64,000 nucleotides of DNA from Amycolatopsis bartoniae (GCF_014191255.1 NZ_JACHWH010000001.1:2232001-2296000); one strand, 5' to 3'; shown: positions 16,187 to 26,084, counted from the stretch's first letter. Numbers and translations are program-made. The notes: generated from the sequence alone by a model not told the origin.

Positions 16187-16783
16187 ATGACCGCTCAGCT
16201 CGCGTACGACGCTCAGCTCGCGTTCAAGCACCCGCTCGGTCCTGCCACGGTCGAGGACTGGCTGGCAGCGGACACCCCTGTCGACGGTTCACGCCTCGAA
16301 CTGATCCTGGGGTACTTCGCGATGACTCCGCCTCCCACGTCCGGTCACCAGCGGCTGTCCTTCCGGCTGGCCCGGATCGTCGACGATGCGCTTCGAGCTG
16401 CCGGCACGGCTGCGCTGGAAGTGTTGCCTGCGGTCGGCGTGCGGATCAGCACACCGTTCCGCACCGCGCTCATCCCGGACCTCGTTGTGGCCAAGGTCGG
16501 TGACAGTCGTCCGGCCTTCGAGCCCGGCGACGTGCTCCTCGCCGTGGAGGTCTGGTCGCCGGGCAACGGCAAGGGCGAGCGCGAGACCAAGATGGCCTCC
16601 TACGCCCAAGCCGGGATCCCGTACCTCTGGCTCGTCGAAACTCCCGACGGCAAGCCGGTCGCCTTCCGTGGCTACCGGCTCGAAGACGCCAAGTACGTGG
16701 AAGTGATCAGGGCCGACAACGGCGAGACCATCACCGCCCCCGGCCCGGTTCCCGTCGAGATCGACACCTCCGCACTGCCCTAG
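16187..16783 (+). CDS. Uma2-family (DUF820) PD-(D/E)XK nuclease-like protein, copy 2
   Basis: The ATG at 16187 follows GGGAGGCGCAGC; the product has 198 residues and the same motifs as its neighbour: LELILGYF, IPDLVVAK, LAVEVWSPGNGKGERETKMASY and IPYLWLVE. The two differ mainly in the first third. Its stop (TAG at 16781-16783) overlaps the stop of convergent radA in the sequence CTAG. Separate leader sequences suggest each copy can be expressed alone. Activity and target are unknown. Confidence 0.85.
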   Translation: MTAQLAYDAQLAFKHPLGPATVEDWLAADTPVDGSRLELILGYFAMTPPPTSGHQRLSFRLARIVDDALRAAGTAALEVLPAVGVRISTPFRTALIPDLVVAKVGDSRPAFEPGDVLLAVEVWSPGNGKGERETKMASYAQAGIPYLWLVETPDGKPVAFRGYRLEDAKYVEVIRADNGETITAPGPVPVEIDTSALP

Positions 16784-18138
16784 GCCTTCATCGCCGCGTT
16801 CAGTGCGTCCGCCACGTTCGCCACCTCCAGCACCCGGATGCCGTCCGGCAGCTTGCCCGGGTCCGGCGGCACGATCGCGTGCGTGAAGCCCATCCGCGCC
16901 GCCTCCGCGAGCCTGCGGCCCACCCCCGTGACCCGCCGGATCTCCCCCGCCAGCCCGACCTCCCCCAGCGACACCAGCCGCGGCGACAGGGCCACGTCCT
17001 GCACCGACGAGGCGATCGCCAGCACCACCGCCAGATCCACCGCCGGCTCGGTGACCTTCATCCCACCGACCGTCGCCGTGTAGACGTCCTGCTCCCCGAA
17101 CCGCACGCCGCCGCGCTTCTCCAGCACTGCGAGCACCATGCCGACCCGCGCGGAGTCCAGCCCGCTCACCGCGCGCCTCGGCTGCGGCAGGCTCGACTTG
17201 GACACCAGCGCCTGCACCTCGCACAGCAACGGCCGCTTGCCCTCCACCGTCACCGTGATGGCCGTGCCCGGCACGGCGTCCTCGTGCCGGTTCAGGAACA
17301 GCCCCGACGGGTCCGGCACCCCGACGATCCCGTCGTCGCGCAGCTCGAAGCAGCCGATCTCGTCCGCGGGCCCGAACCGGTTCTTCACGCCCCGCACGAG
17401 CCGCAGCGTCGAATGCCTGTCGCCCTCGAAGTGCAGCACCACGTCCACCAGGTGCTCCAGCACCCGCGGCCCGGCGACCGACCCGTCCTTGGTCACGTGC
17501 CCGACCAGCACGATCGGCAGCCCGCGCTCCTTCGCGAGCGCCACCAGCCCCGCCGTGACCGCCCGTACCTGCGTGACCCCGCCGGGCGCGCCCTCGACCT
17601 GCGGCGACGCCATGGTCTGCACCGAGTCGACGATCAGCACGCCAGGATCGACGGCGTCCACGTGCCCCAGGATCGCCGACAGGTCGCTCTCGGCGGCCAG
17701 GAACATGCGCTCGTGCAGGTTCCCCGTCCGCTCGGCCCGCAGCCGGACCTGCCCGGCGGACTCCTCACCCGTCACGTACAGCGCGGGCTTGGCCGCCGTC
17801 ACCGCCCACTGGTAGACCACTTCGAGCAGCAACGTCGACTTGCCGACCCCGGGCTCCCCCGCCAGCAGCACCACCGCGCCGGGCACGAGCCCGCCGCCGA
17901 GCACCCTGTCCAGCTCCGGCACGCCGGTGGCGCGCGCCCGCGCCGATTCGAGGTCGACCTGCCCGATGGGGCGGGCGGGCGCGCTGGGCGCGCCGGCCGC
18001 CACCCTGGCTATCGCCGGCCTGGCGTCACCACGCTCTTCGAGCGTGCCCCACGCCTGGCACTCCGGGCAGCGGCCCACCCATTTCGCGGCCTCGTAGCCG
18101 CACTCCCCACAGCGGTAGCTGATGCCCTTCTTGACCAC
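16780..18138 (-). CDS. radA: DNA repair protein RadA (Sms)
   Basis: RadA is a RecA-like ATPase that drives branch migration of recombination intermediates. The 452-residue protein has an N-terminal zinc finger (C10, C13, C24, C27), Walker A GEPGVGKST, the RadA-specific KNRFG motif and a Lon-protease-like C-terminal domain with TVGGMKVTEPAVDLA. GTG starts it at 18138. The LpqE-like gene lies 33 bases upstream in the same direction, as I recall for M. tuberculosis Rv3584-Rv3585. Unlike there, no disA follows; the next gene is a convergent Uma2 gene. Confidence 0.96.
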   Translation of the reverse strand: MVKKGISYRCGECGYEAAKWVGRCPECQAWGTLEERGDARPAIARVAAGAPSAPARPIGQVDLESARARATGVPELDRVLGGGLVPGAVVLLAGEPGVGKSTLLLEVVYQWAVTAAKPALYVTGEESAGQVRLRAERTGNLHERMFLAAESDLSAILGHVDAVDPGVLIVDSVQTMASPQVEGAPGGVTQVRAVTAGLVALAKERGLPIVLVGHVTKDGSVAGPRVLEHLVDVVLHFEGDRHSTLRLVRGVKNRFGPADEIGCFELRDDGIVGVPDPSGLFLNRHEDAVPGTAITVTVEGKRPLLCEVQALVSKSSLPQPRRAVSGLDSARVGMVLAVLEKRGGVRFGEQDVYTATVGGMKVTEPAVDLAVVLAIASSVQDVALSPRLVSLGEVGLAGEIRRVTGVGRRLAEAARMGFTHAIVPPDPGKLPDGIRVLEVANVADALNAAMKA

Positions 18139-18171
18139 ACCTGCGGACGTTAGCGGGCACCACCGACAGTC

Positions 18172-18867
18172 TCAGTGACCCTCGCCGGTCTGCGTCGGCT
18201 GCGGCTGGCAGCTCAGCACCTGGGTGGGCGCCGCGATGGGCAGCTGGACCGTGATCGGCCCGGCGTTTCGGAAGACGAACGTGACGGGCGTGGTCTGCCC
18301 CGGCCACACGACGGTCTTGATGCCCTGCAGCTCGATCGTGGCGTGCCCGATGGTGCCCGCCTGCCCGACCGGCGTCGGGCTGGTCGAGGAGGACGAAGCC
18401 GAGGACGACGGCGACGAGGAGGCGGACGAGGAGGGCGACGCCGACGACGTCGGGGAAGCCGAGGAGCTCGGCGTGGTGCCCTGCGCGATGGCGCCGGACT
18501 CGGCCGCGGAGCCCTTGCCGATCACGAGGGTGCTGCCGCCGACGATGACCTTCTGGCCCTGGATGGTGGCGCCCGTCGCGTTCGGCGAGGTGACGGAGAG
18601 CAGCTCGTCGTCCTGGCCGCTGGCGTTGGCGATGGTCAGCGTGAGCGGGGCGGTGGAGCCCGGCGCGTACGCCTGCTCGCACTTGTCGGTGTTCTCGAGA
18701 CCGGCGTTCCGCAGCGAGATCGGCCCGGCCTGCGCCAGCGCGCCGTTGACCGCGGGCAGCATGGTGTCCGTCTGGGTGATCTGTCCGGCACCGCACCCGG
18801 CCAGCGCCAGTGCGGCACCGAGGCCCAGCACGCCCGAGGTGAGCACACGACGTTTCTGCAGCCTCAC
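18172..18867 (-). CDS. LpqE-like secreted lipoprotein
   Basis: A GTG behind AGGAGGGA begins a 231-residue protein with a lipoprotein signal: basic MRLQKRR, a hydrophobic core and lipobox ALAGC with C25 as the lipidation site. A beta-rich domain follows (about 30-130), then a low-complexity Ser/Pro/Ala linker (about 132-165), then a second beta-rich part. Position between carD and radA matches M. tuberculosis lpqE (Rv3584). Function is unknown; I do not see the His/Met ligands of copper-binding PCuAC domains. Confidence 0.7.
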   Translation of the reverse strand: MRLQKRRVLTSGVLGLGAALALAGCGAGQITQTDTMLPAVNGALAQAGPISLRNAGLENTDKCEQAYAPGSTAPLTLTIANASGQDDELLSVTSPNATGATIQGQKVIVGGSTLVIGKGSAAESGAIAQGTTPSSSASPTSSASPSSSASSSPSSSASSSSTSPTPVGQAGTIGHATIELQGIKTVVWPGQTTPVTFVFRNAGPITVQLPIAAPTQVLSCQPQPTQTGEGH

Positions 18868-19111
18868 GGTCTTCAGTCCCTCCTAGAGCCCGCGCATTAC
18901 CACTGCGGAGCCTAGCCCGGGCGCTTCCACCCGGCAGAACCCGGTGGGCGCTGCGTCGTGCGAACCGTCCACAGTGGATCCGTGATCAACCGGTGGACCA
19001 CCTGCATGAGCACGCCGAAAGGAGATTTGTCAACCCCCCGGGGAACCCCTTCCAGGCCCCTGACCTGCGAGGACGATCTCGGCCCGCTAGGTGGCCCCCC
19101 TCGCCGCGTGC

Positions 19112-19117
19112 TAAGAT
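19112..19117 (+). promoter_or_regulatory. Candidate -10 element for carD
   Basis: TAAGAT preceded by TGC lies 28 bases before the carD ATG, giving a leader of about 20 bases that contains GAAAGGGGCAGAGG as ribosome site. No good -35 hexamer is visible, which is common for actinobacterial housekeeping promoters with an extended -10. Confidence 0.5.
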
Positions 19118-19144
19118 GGAAACAGCGAAAGGGGCAGAGGACAC

Positions 19145-19636
19145 ATGGTTTTCAAGGTCGGAGAGACCGTCGTCTACCCGCACCACGGTGCCGCACTCAT
19201 CGAAGCCATCGAAACCCGTGTGATCAAGGGCGAGGAAAGGCAGTACCTCGTCCTCAAGGTCGCGCAGGGGGATCTGACGGTGCGCGTTCCCGCCGACAAC
19301 GCCGAGATCGTCGGCGTGCGGGATGTCGTCGGCCAGGACGGGCTGAACCGCGTTTTCGACGTGCTGCGTGCTCCCCACACCGAAGAGCCCACGAACTGGT
19401 CTCGGCGGTACAAGGCCAACCTGGAGAAGCTCGCGTCGGGTGACGTGAACAAGGTGGCCGAAGTGGTGCGCGACCTCTGGCGGCGAGAGAAGGACCGGGG
19501 CCTTTCCGCTGGTGAGAAGCGGATGCTGGCCAAGGCGCGGCAGATCCTGGTGAGCGAACTGGCCCTGGCCGAGGGCACCGACGAGGGCAAGGCGGAGACC
19601 CTCCTCGACGAGGTGCTGGAGACAGCGGCGGTCTAG
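19145..19636 (+). CDS. carD: CarD-family RNA polymerase-binding transcription factor
   Basis: CarD binds RNA polymerase beta and stabilises open promoter complexes, chiefly at rRNA promoters. The 163-residue length equals the mycobacterial protein. The N-terminal polymerase-interaction domain starts [17 protein letters not shown], and the helical C-terminal DNA-binding domain contains [17 protein letters not shown] and [16 protein letters not shown]. It heads a + strand run with ispD, ispF, an HAD gene, cysS and rlmB, the same partners as in M. tuberculosis. Confidence 0.97.
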   Translation: MVFKVGETVVYPHHGAALIEAIETRVIKGEERQYLVLKVAQGDLTVRVPADNAEIVGVRDVVGQDGLNRVFDVLRAPHTEEPTNWSRRYKANLEKLASGDVNKVAEVVRDLWRREKDRGLSAGEKRMLAKARQILVSELALAEGTDEGKAETLLDEVLETAAV

Positions 19637-19674
19637 CCGGCACCGGGCGCACCGAGGGTCTGTGGAAGCAGCTC

Positions 19675-20316
19675 ATGAGTACGGCTGCGCTCGTCATCGC
19701 CGACGCCGAGGGCTTGGACGTCGTCGTTCAGGGGAAAACGCTGCTGGCGCACGCCTTGCGGGGCGTGGAGGCCGCCGGTTGCGTGGATTTCCTGGTCGTC
19801 GCCGTTCCAGCGAACCGCCTCGGCAGTTATGAACCGATCGTGCAGGCAAGGCCCGGTACCGGAGAACGGTGCCGGGTCCTGTCGTGCGACGGCACCCGCG
19901 CCGAATCGATCCGGCAGGCGTTCGAAAGCCTGTCCGATACGGCGTTCGACGTCATCCTGCTCTGTGACGCGGCACGCGCGTTCGTGCCGCCCGGAACCGT
20001 CACCGCGGTCGTCGACGCGGTCCGCGCGGGTGCGCCTGCCGCCGTTCCGGTGCTCCCGGTCACCGACACCGTCAAGCTCGTCGACTCCTCCGGCGTGATC
20101 ATCGCCACGGAGGATCGCAGCAGGTTGCGCACTGTTCAGGCGCCGTTCGCCTGCACGCCGTCCGTGCTTCGCGAGGCGTGCGCGCGGGGCCTGGATCTGC
20201 TGACGGAGCTTCCCGGTACGGTCCGCACGGTCGCGGGCCACCAGAACGCGATCCGGCTCACGACGGAGTTCGACGTGAGCGTGGCGGAGGCACTGCTGAA
20301 CGAGGAGCGCGCGTGA
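19675..20316 (+). CDS. ispD: Degenerate IspD-like protein (2-C-methyl-D-erythritol 4-phosphate cytidylyltransferase family)
   Basis: Position between carD and ispF, and blocks [20 protein letters not shown] and LRTVQAPFA, place it with IspD of the non-mevalonate isoprenoid pathway. However, the N-terminal nucleotide loop (usually AAGxGxRxxxxxPK) is reduced to [14 protein letters not shown], losing the Arg and Lys that bind CTP. TPQ is APF, the TDD segment before the C-terminal sheet is missing, and the final catalytic Lys region reads IRLTTEFD. At 213 residues it is short. The frame is intact and coupled to ispF. It may be inactive or have a changed role. Confidence 0.8.
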   Translation: MSTAALVIADAEGLDVVVQGKTLLAHALRGVEAAGCVDFLVVAVPANRLGSYEPIVQARPGTGERCRVLSCDGTRAESIRQAFESLSDTAFDVILLCDAARAFVPPGTVTAVVDAVRAGAPAAVPVLPVTDTVKLVDSSGVIIATEDRSRLRTVQAPFACTPSVLREACARGLDLLTELPGTVRTVAGHQNAIRLTTEFDVSVAEALLNEERA

Positions 20317-20780
20317 GGGTCGGGACCGGAGTGGACGTCCATCCGATCGAGGTGGGCCGCGAGTGCTGGATCGCGGGCCTGCTCTGGGAAGGCGTCGACG
20401 GCTGTGCCGGGCACTCCGACGGCGACGTGGCGGCCCACGCGCTGTGCGACGCGATGCTCTCCGCCGCCGGGCTCGGGGACCTCGGCGCGGTGTTCGGCAC
20501 CGGCGACCCGCGGTGGGCCGGCGTGCACGGCCCGGAGTTCGTCGCCGAGGTGCGGCAGCGCGTCGAAGCCGCGGGCTGGCGCCTGGCGAACGCATCGGTG
20601 CAGGTCATCGGCAACGCGCCGCGCGTCGGTAAGCGCCGCGAGGAGGCGCAGGACGTGCTGGGCAAGGCGGCGGGCGGCCCCGTCAGCGTCAGCGGCACCA
20701 CCACCGACGGGCTCGGGCTCACCGGCCGCGGCGAGGGCATCGCCGCCGTGGCCACCGCGCTGTTGCTGGCCGCCGAGTAG
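20313..20780 (+). CDS. ispF: 2-C-methyl-D-erythritol 2,4-cyclodiphosphate synthase IspF
   Basis: A GTG at 20313 overlaps the ispD stop and gives 155 residues, the normal length. The metal-binding DVHP motif, the GHSDGDV loop and the C-terminal [14 protein letters not shown] block are all present, and the sequence follows the mycobacterial type closely. The enzyme cyclises CDP-methylerythritol phosphate with release of CMP. Unlike its partner IspD, it appears fully competent. A longer frame opens upstream inside ispD but has no support. Confidence 0.95.
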   Translation: MRVGTGVDVHPIEVGRECWIAGLLWEGVDGCAGHSDGDVAAHALCDAMLSAAGLGDLGAVFGTGDPRWAGVHGPEFVAEVRQRVEAAGWRLANASVQVIGNAPRVGKRREEAQDVLGKAAGGPVSVSGTTTDGLGLTGRGEGIAAVATALLLAAE

Positions 20781-20826
20781 ATCACAAGTCCTGCCGCCGC
20801 CCACGGGTCGCCGTTACGCTTCGAGC

Positions 20827-21513
20827 GTGGCTATCCGGGCGGTAATGTTCGACTTCTCCGGCACCCTGTTCCGGCTGGAACAGAACGAGACGTGGCTGTC
20901 CCACCTCACCGACTCCGACGGCGACCCGCTCGACCTCGAAGCCCAGGCCGAGCTGATGCGCCGGATGACCGCTCCCACCGGGCAGGTCGTGCAGCTGTCC
21001 GAGGAGTACCAGCACGCGTGGGAGAACCGGGACCTCGACCCGGCGCTGCACGAGAAGATCTACCTCGAAGTGCTGCGCAAGTCCGGCGTCTCGCGCGTCG
21101 AGCAGGCCAAGGCCCTCTACAGCCGGCTCGTCGATCCCAGTGAGTGGACGCCGTACCCGGACACCGAGACCGCGCTGAAGGACACCGCGGCCAAGGGCGC
21201 GAAGGTCGGGGTGCTCAGCAACATCGCGTTCGACATCCGGCCCGCGTTCGCCGCCCGCGGTCTCGACCAGTACGTCGACCAGTTCGTGCTGTCGTTCGAG
21301 GAGGGCGTGATCAAGCCCGATCCGGAGATCTTCCGGATCCTGCTCGACCGGCTCGGCGTCGCGCCCGAGGAGGCCCTCATGGTCGGCGACAGCGAGGAAG
21401 CCGACGGCGGCGCCCGTGCGCTGGGGTGCGCGTTCGCACTGGTCGACCCGCTGCCCACAAGCGAGCGGACGGACGCCCTGGTCACCGCTTTGCGCGAGCA
21501 CGGGGTGCTCTAG
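20827..21513 (+). CDS. HAD-superfamily hydrolase
   Basis: A GTG at 20827 begins a 228-residue HAD-IA protein. Motif I reads FDFSGTLF: the nucleophile Asp is there, but the usual second acid is Ser. Motif II is LSNIAFD, the Lys is in [10 protein letters not shown], and motif IV is [11 protein letters not shown]. The replaced acid suggests chemistry other than simple phosphatase action, although this variant occurs in other actinobacterial HAD proteins. It is inserted between ispF and cysS, which are adjacent in M. tuberculosis. Substrate unknown. Confidence 0.85.
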   Translation: MAIRAVMFDFSGTLFRLEQNETWLSHLTDSDGDPLDLEAQAELMRRMTAPTGQVVQLSEEYQHAWENRDLDPALHEKIYLEVLRKSGVSRVEQAKALYSRLVDPSEWTPYPDTETALKDTAAKGAKVGVLSNIAFDIRPAFAARGLDQYVDQFVLSFEEGVIKPDPEIFRILLDRLGVAPEEALMVGDSEEADGGARALGCAFALVDPLPTSERTDALVTALREHGVL

Positions 21514-21547
21514 CACACGCCACGGGGACGGCCCGTACCATTTCGGG

Positions 21548-22939
21548 GTGGCCTTACACCTCTTCGACACCGCGACCAGGAACGTGCGGGAGTTCCACCC
21601 CGCCCGTAGTGGGACGGCGTCCGTGTACGTGTGTGGGGCCACGGTGCAGGGCGTTCCGCACATCGGGCACGTCCGCGGCGCGCTGAACTACGACGTGTTG
21701 CGCCGCTGGCTCGTCCACAGTGGACTGGACGTGCTGTTCGTGCGCAACGTCACCGACATCGACGACAAGATCCTCACCAAGGCCGCGGACAACGATCGCC
21801 CCTGGTGGGAGTGGGCCTTCACGCACGAGCGCGCGTTCGAGGACGCGTACACCCGGCTCGGCTGCCTGCCGCCCTCGATCGCGCCGCGCGCGACCGGGCA
21901 CGTCACGCAGATGGTGGAGCTGATGCAGCGGCTCATCGACAGCGGGCACGCGTACGCGGCGGGCGGCGACGTGTACTTCGCCGTCAGCACCTTCCCGGGC
22001 TACGGGGAGCTGTCGCGGCAGAAGCTCGACGAGGTCCAGCAGGGCGAGTCGCTCGGCGAGGGCAAGCGCGACCCGCGCGACTTCACGCTGTGGAAGAGCG
22101 CCAAGCCCGGTGAGCCGTCGTGGCCGACGCCGTGGGGTGCCGGTCGCCCCGGCTGGCACCTGGAGTGCTCGGCGATGGCGACGACGTACCTGGGCGCGGA
22201 GTTCGACATCCACGGCGGCGGCGTCGACCTGGTGTTCCCACACCACGAGAACGAGCGGGCCCAGTCGAACGCGGCCGGTGACCCGTTCGCGCGGTACTGG
22301 CTGCACAACGCGTGGGTGACGATGTCGGGCGAGAAGATGTCCAAGTCGCTCGGCAACACCGTGTCCATCGAGGCGATGCTCGGCAACTACCGCGCCGTGG
22401 AGCTGCGGTACTACCTGGTGCAGCCGCACTACCGCTCGACGATCGAGTACTCCGACGGCGCGCTGTCCGAGGCGGCGCAGGGGTACCGGCGGATCGAGCA
22501 GTTCCTGCGCCGGGCCGCGGGGCGGCTCGGCGTCGTACCGCCGGGCGAGCTGGCGCCGGAGTTCACCGCGGCGATGGACGACGACCTGTCCACGCCCGCC
22601 GCGGTCGCCGCCGTGCACAACACCGTCCGCGAGGGCAACGCCGCGCTCGACGGCGGGAACGACGAAGCCACGCGAGTGGCGGCGGGCTCGGTGCGGGCGA
22701 TGATGGGCGTGCTGGGGCTGGACCCGCTGGCGCCCGAATGGGCCGAGAGCGCCAGCACCGAGACACCGTCGCGGCAGGCGTTGAGCGACCTTGTCGAAGG
22801 GATGCTCGCCGAGCGCCAGGAAGCCCGCGCCACGCGCGACTTCGCCCGCGCGGACGCGGTGCGGGATCGCTTGCTCAGGGCCGGAATCTCGGTCGAAGAC
22901 ACACCGGATGGTCCTATGTGGACCGTTAAGGACGCGTAG
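21548..22939 (+). CDS. cysS: Cysteinyl-tRNA synthetase
   Basis: A GTG at 21548 gives 463 residues, the usual size. The class I motifs are PHIGHVRG (HIGH) and EKMSKSLGN (KMSKS); zinc ligands are in [15 protein letters not shown] and [10 protein letters not shown]. Its C-terminal DALR and anticodon-binding helices follow. It lies 34 bases after the HAD gene and six before rlmB. It is named cysS rather than mshC because of its genomic setting and full length. Confidence 0.96.
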   Translation: MALHLFDTATRNVREFHPARSGTASVYVCGATVQGVPHIGHVRGALNYDVLRRWLVHSGLDVLFVRNVTDIDDKILTKAADNDRPWWEWAFTHERAFEDAYTRLGCLPPSIAPRATGHVTQMVELMQRLIDSGHAYAAGGDVYFAVSTFPGYGELSRQKLDEVQQGESLGEGKRDPRDFTLWKSAKPGEPSWPTPWGAGRPGWHLECSAMATTYLGAEFDIHGGGVDLVFPHHENERAQSNAAGDPFARYWLHNAWVTMSGEKMSKSLGNTVSIEAMLGNYRAVELRYYLVQPHYRSTIEYSDGALSEAAQGYRRIEQFLRRAAGRLGVVPPGELAPEFTAAMDDDLSTPAAVAAVHNTVREGNAALDGGNDEATRVAAGSVRAMMGVLGLDPLAPEWAESASTETPSRQALSDLVEGMLAERQEARATRDFARADAVRDRLLRAGISVEDTPDGPMWTVKDA

Positions 22940-22945
22940 GAAGTC

Positions 22946-23902
22946 ATGGCAGGGAACTCGAAGCGCCGGGGTGCGATCCGCAATCCCGGTTCGAAGAAGG
23001 GCGCCGTCAAGGGGTCCGGCGGGCAGCGCCGCAAGGGGCTGGAGGGCAAGGGCCCGACGCCGCGGGCGGAGATGCGGCCGGGCCACCCGGCGCAGCGACG
23101 CGCGGTCGCGGCGGCGAAGGCCGAGCGGTCCCGCGAGAAGAAGGCCGAGGGGCCGGAGATCATCGCCGGGCGCAACCCGGTGGTGGAGGCGCTGCGGGCC
23201 GGTGTGCCGGGCACCACGCTGTTCGTCGCGTTGAACATCGAGGCCGACGACAGGGTGAACGAGGCCGTGCGGCTGGCCGCGGACAAGGGCATCTCGATCC
23301 TGGAGATCCCGCGCGAGGAACTGGACCGCAAGACCAACCGGGCGGTGCACCAGGGGCTGGGCCTGCAGGTCCCGCCGTTCGAGTACACCCACCCGGACGA
23401 CCTGCTGGCCACTGCCCGCGATTCGGGTGAGCCGCCGCTGCTGGTGGCGCTGGACGGCGTGACGGACCCGCGGAACCTGGGCGCGGTGGTGCGTTCGGCG
23501 GCGGCGTTCGGGGCGCACGGGGTGCTGCTGCCGGGCCGGCGCAGTGCCGGGATGACGGCGGTGGCGTGGCGCACGAGTGCGGGCACGGCGGCGCGGATGC
23601 CGATCGCGGTGGCCACGAACCTGACGCGCCAGCTGAAGGCGTGGGCCGACGAGGGGCTGATGATCGCGGGCCTCGACGCGGACGGTTCCGTGGACATCGA
23701 CTCGATGGACCTCGCCACCGACCCGCTGGTGATCGTGCTCGGCTCCGAGGGCCGCGGCCTGTCCCGGCTGGTGCGGGAGACGTGCGACGTCACGGTGTCG
23801 ATCCCGATGGCAGCCGGGGTGGAGTCGCTGAACGCCTCCGTGGCGGCGGCCGTGCTACTGGCGGAAGTGGCCCGCCGACGCCGCATCGCGGGCCGGGTGT
23901 AG
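22946..23902 (+). CDS. rlmB: 23S rRNA (guanosine-2'-O-)-methyltransferase RlmB/TrmH family
   Basis: The 318-residue SPOUT methyltransferase has a very basic N-terminal tail of about 70 residues, an L30e-like substrate domain ([15 protein letters not shown]) and the C-terminal knot with [34 protein letters not shown] and [18 protein letters not shown]. It modifies a 23S rRNA guanosine using SAM. The ATG lies six bases past cysS, so the two are co-transcribed. About 205 bases without a gene follow. Confidence 0.93.
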   Translation: MAGNSKRRGAIRNPGSKKGAVKGSGGQRRKGLEGKGPTPRAEMRPGHPAQRRAVAAAKAERSREKKAEGPEIIAGRNPVVEALRAGVPGTTLFVALNIEADDRVNEAVRLAADKGISILEIPREELDRKTNRAVHQGLGLQVPPFEYTHPDDLLATARDSGEPPLLVALDGVTDPRNLGAVVRSAAAFGAHGVLLPGRRSAGMTAVAWRTSAGTAARMPIAVATNLTRQLKAWADEGLMIAGLDADGSVDIDSMDLATDPLVIVLGSEGRGLSRLVRETCDVTVSIPMAAGVESLNASVAAAVLLAEVARRRRIAGRV

Positions 23903-24108
23903 CGGGCGGTCCTCGTCGCCGGCAGCCGTGCTCCTGACCGCCTCGGTTTCCGGCGCTCGTGCTCCCGGCGGCAGCCGGTGTGGACGCTCGGGCGCCCGAC
24001 CGAGAGGGCGTCTGGCGGGGCCGGTGCGGGACGCGGGCTTTCACCTCGGCGCGGCGGACCCGTCGGTTAAGGTCAGCAGGCTGATCTCGATGGGGGGCTC
24101 GCGCACCG

Positions 24109-25542
24109 ATGTCGTTCGTCTCGCCGCTGTTCCTGTGGTACTTCATGCCGGCGTTGCTGCTCGCCGTGCTGGTGCTGCCGCGGAGCTGGCGCAACGGCAT
24201 CATCGCGGTGGCGAGCCTGGTTTTCTACGCGAGCGGCGCGGGCGCGTTCACGCTGCTCCTGCTCGCGTGCATGGTGGTGAACTACTTCGTCGGCACCGCG
24301 CTGGAACCCCATGACTGGGACAGGCGCGGCCCGCTGCGCAAGCGGCTGCTGATCGGCGTGATCTGCTTCGACGTGGCGATGCTGGTGGTCTGGAAGTACG
24401 CCGGGTTCGCGACGCAGCAGTTCGACTTCCTGGCGCGGCTGTGCGGCGGCGACTTCCCCGTGGTGCACCTCGCGCTGCCGATCGGGATCTCGTTCTTCAC
24501 CTTCCACCACATCTCGTACGTCGTCGACATCTACCGCGGGGAGCGGCGGGCGCTGCGCAACCCGGTGTCGTTCGTCACGTACATCGCGATGTTCCCGCAG
24601 CTGGTGGCCGGTCCGATCGTGCGGTACCGGGAGATCGCGGACCAGCTGCCGCAGCAGCGTTCGCACCGGCTGGACGACATCGCGGCGGGCTTCCCGCGGT
24701 TCGCGCTGGGACTGTGCAAGAAGACGATCATCGCGGACTCGCTGAACCCGATGGTCGAGGCGTGCTTCTCGACGTCGCCGGACAACATGACTTTCGGCGT
24801 CGCGTGGCTGGGCGCCGTCGGGTACACGCTGCAGCTGTTCTTCGACTTCTCCGGTTACTCGGACATGGCGATCGGGCTGGGGCGGATGCTCGGGTTCCGG
24901 CTGCCGGAGAACTTCGCGCGCCCGTACTCGTCGGTCACGGTGACGGAGTTCTGGCGGCGGTGGCACATGTCGCTGTCACGCTGGTTCCGCGACTACGTGT
25001 ACATCTCCCTCGGCGGCAACCGTCATGGCGCGGCGAAGACGTACCGGAACCTGTGCATCGTGTTCGTGCTGACGGGTTTCTGGCACGGCGCGAACTGGAC
25101 GTTCCTGGTGTGGGGCTGCTACCACGGCGCGCTGCTGATCATCGAGCGCGCGTTCGGCTGGGACACGACGCCCGCCGACCGGCGGCCGCGCGTGGGTCGC
25201 CGGGTGCTGACGCTGGTGCTGGTGGTGTTCGGCTGGGTGTTCTTCCGTGCGCCGGACCTGCACCAGGCGCTGACGATGGTGGGGCACATGTTCCTGCCGG
25301 ACTTCTCGGGCCTGACCGACGTCGTCTCGGCGGCTCTCACCAACCAGCGGCTGGTGATCCTGCTGCTCGCACTGCTGGTGGTGCTCCTGCCGGCGCACCC
25401 GGTGACCGGCCCGCTGCTCGAATCGTCCCGCACCCGCCCGGCGACGACCCTGCGCCTGGGCGTGATGACGGTGGGCCTGCTGTACGCGACGATCCTGGTC
25501 GCGAACGGGACCTTCAGCCCGTTCCTGTACTACCAGTTCTGA
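24109..25542 (+). CDS. MBOAT-family membrane O-acyltransferase (AlgI/DltB-like)
   Basis: This 477-residue multi-pass protein (about ten helices) shows the AlgI signatures: GISFFTFHHISYVVDIYRG (19), FPQLVAGPIVRY, FFDFSGYSDMAIGLGRMLGF (20), FWRRWHMSLSRWFRDYVYI and the catalytic FWHGANWTFLVWG with its His. Such enzymes transfer acyl groups to extracellular polysaccharides or other secreted substrates. No AlgJ/AlgX/DltD-type partner or polymer cluster lies beside it, so the substrate is not predictable. No clear SD precedes the ATG. Confidence 0.9.
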   Translation: MSFVSPLFLWYFMPALLLAVLVLPRSWRNGIIAVASLVFYASGAGAFTLLLLACMVVNYFVGTALEPHDWDRRGPLRKRLLIGVICFDVAMLVVWKYAGFATQQFDFLARLCGGDFPVVHLALPIGISFFTFHHISYVVDIYRGERRALRNPVSFVTYIAMFPQLVAGPIVRYREIADQLPQQRSHRLDDIAAGFPRFALGLCKKTIIADSLNPMVEACFSTSPDNMTFGVAWLGAVGYTLQLFFDFSGYSDMAIGLGRMLGFRLPENFARPYSSVTVTEFWRRWHMSLSRWFRDYVYISLGGNRHGAAKTYRNLCIVFVLTGFWHGANWTFLVWGCYHGALLIIERAFGWDTTPADRRPRVGRRVLTLVLVVFGWVFFRAPDLHQALTMVGHMFLPDFSGLTDVVSAALTNQRLVILLLALLVVLLPAHPVTGPLLESSRTRPATTLRLGVMTVGLLYATILVANGTFSPFLYYQF

Positions 25543-25690
25543 CAGCGGGTTCGCCGGGGCGGGGTGCGGTTTGGCGTTGAAGACGGCGTAGTCACCAGCG
25601 TCCTGATTGGATAGGGAAAGGCACCGCATTTCCGCGAATCGATAGCCAGGCTTTGATGTCGCTTAGTTCTCCCCCGTTCCTGCGATGGCG

Positions 25691-25972
25691 TCATTCCTGT
25701 AGGTTCCAGCCGTACTCGTCGGCGAAATCCGCCACGCAGGTGGAACAGAGCCAGTAGTAAGCGGTGCCCCTCGTCGTGGTGTATCCCTCGGTCAGCGCGT
25801 CGCGATGCTCCAGCGCGGCGTCTAAGGGGACCAACTTGGTGAAGCAGAAGACGCAGTGGTCGTGTTCCCAGCCGGGGCGCGGAGGTCCGTATGCCGTTCG
25901 CACCAAGGTCGTGCCCGGCGGGAGGAACTCCTCCTGTGCCATGCGTCGCCAGTCGTCGGCCGCTGCGTTCAC
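25691..25972 (-). CDS. Small zinc-ribbon-like hypothetical protein
   Basis: This 93-residue protein has two CxxC pairs (CVFC near 40-43 and CSTC near 77-80) that could hold one zinc ion. The rest is hydrophilic and has several Trp/Tyr residues. ATG at 25972 or an internal ATG at MAQEEF could start it. It resembles small actinobacterial hypothetical proteins of immunity-like or regulatory type, but I do not recognise the family. About 150 bases without features separate it from the MBOAT gene. Confidence 0.6.
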   Translation of the reverse strand: MNAAADDWRRMAQEEFLPPGTTLVRTAYGPPRPGWEHDHCVFCFTKLVPLDAALEHRDALTEGYTTTRGTAYYWLCSTCVADFADEYGWNLQE

Positions 25973-26084
25973 GTGGTCGATGCTAGGCGCTTACGCTCGC
26001 CGCGTCGCGTCATCGCCTCGCGCACCTACCGCATCCAGGGGCTTCCGGCGGCGAACATCCCGTCCTAACTCCGACAGCTTCCAG

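Noticed and set aside
15503-16783. Uma2 pair as a toxin-antitoxin or restriction system
   Set aside because: Both genes are paralogues of one family with no antitoxin-like or methylase partner.
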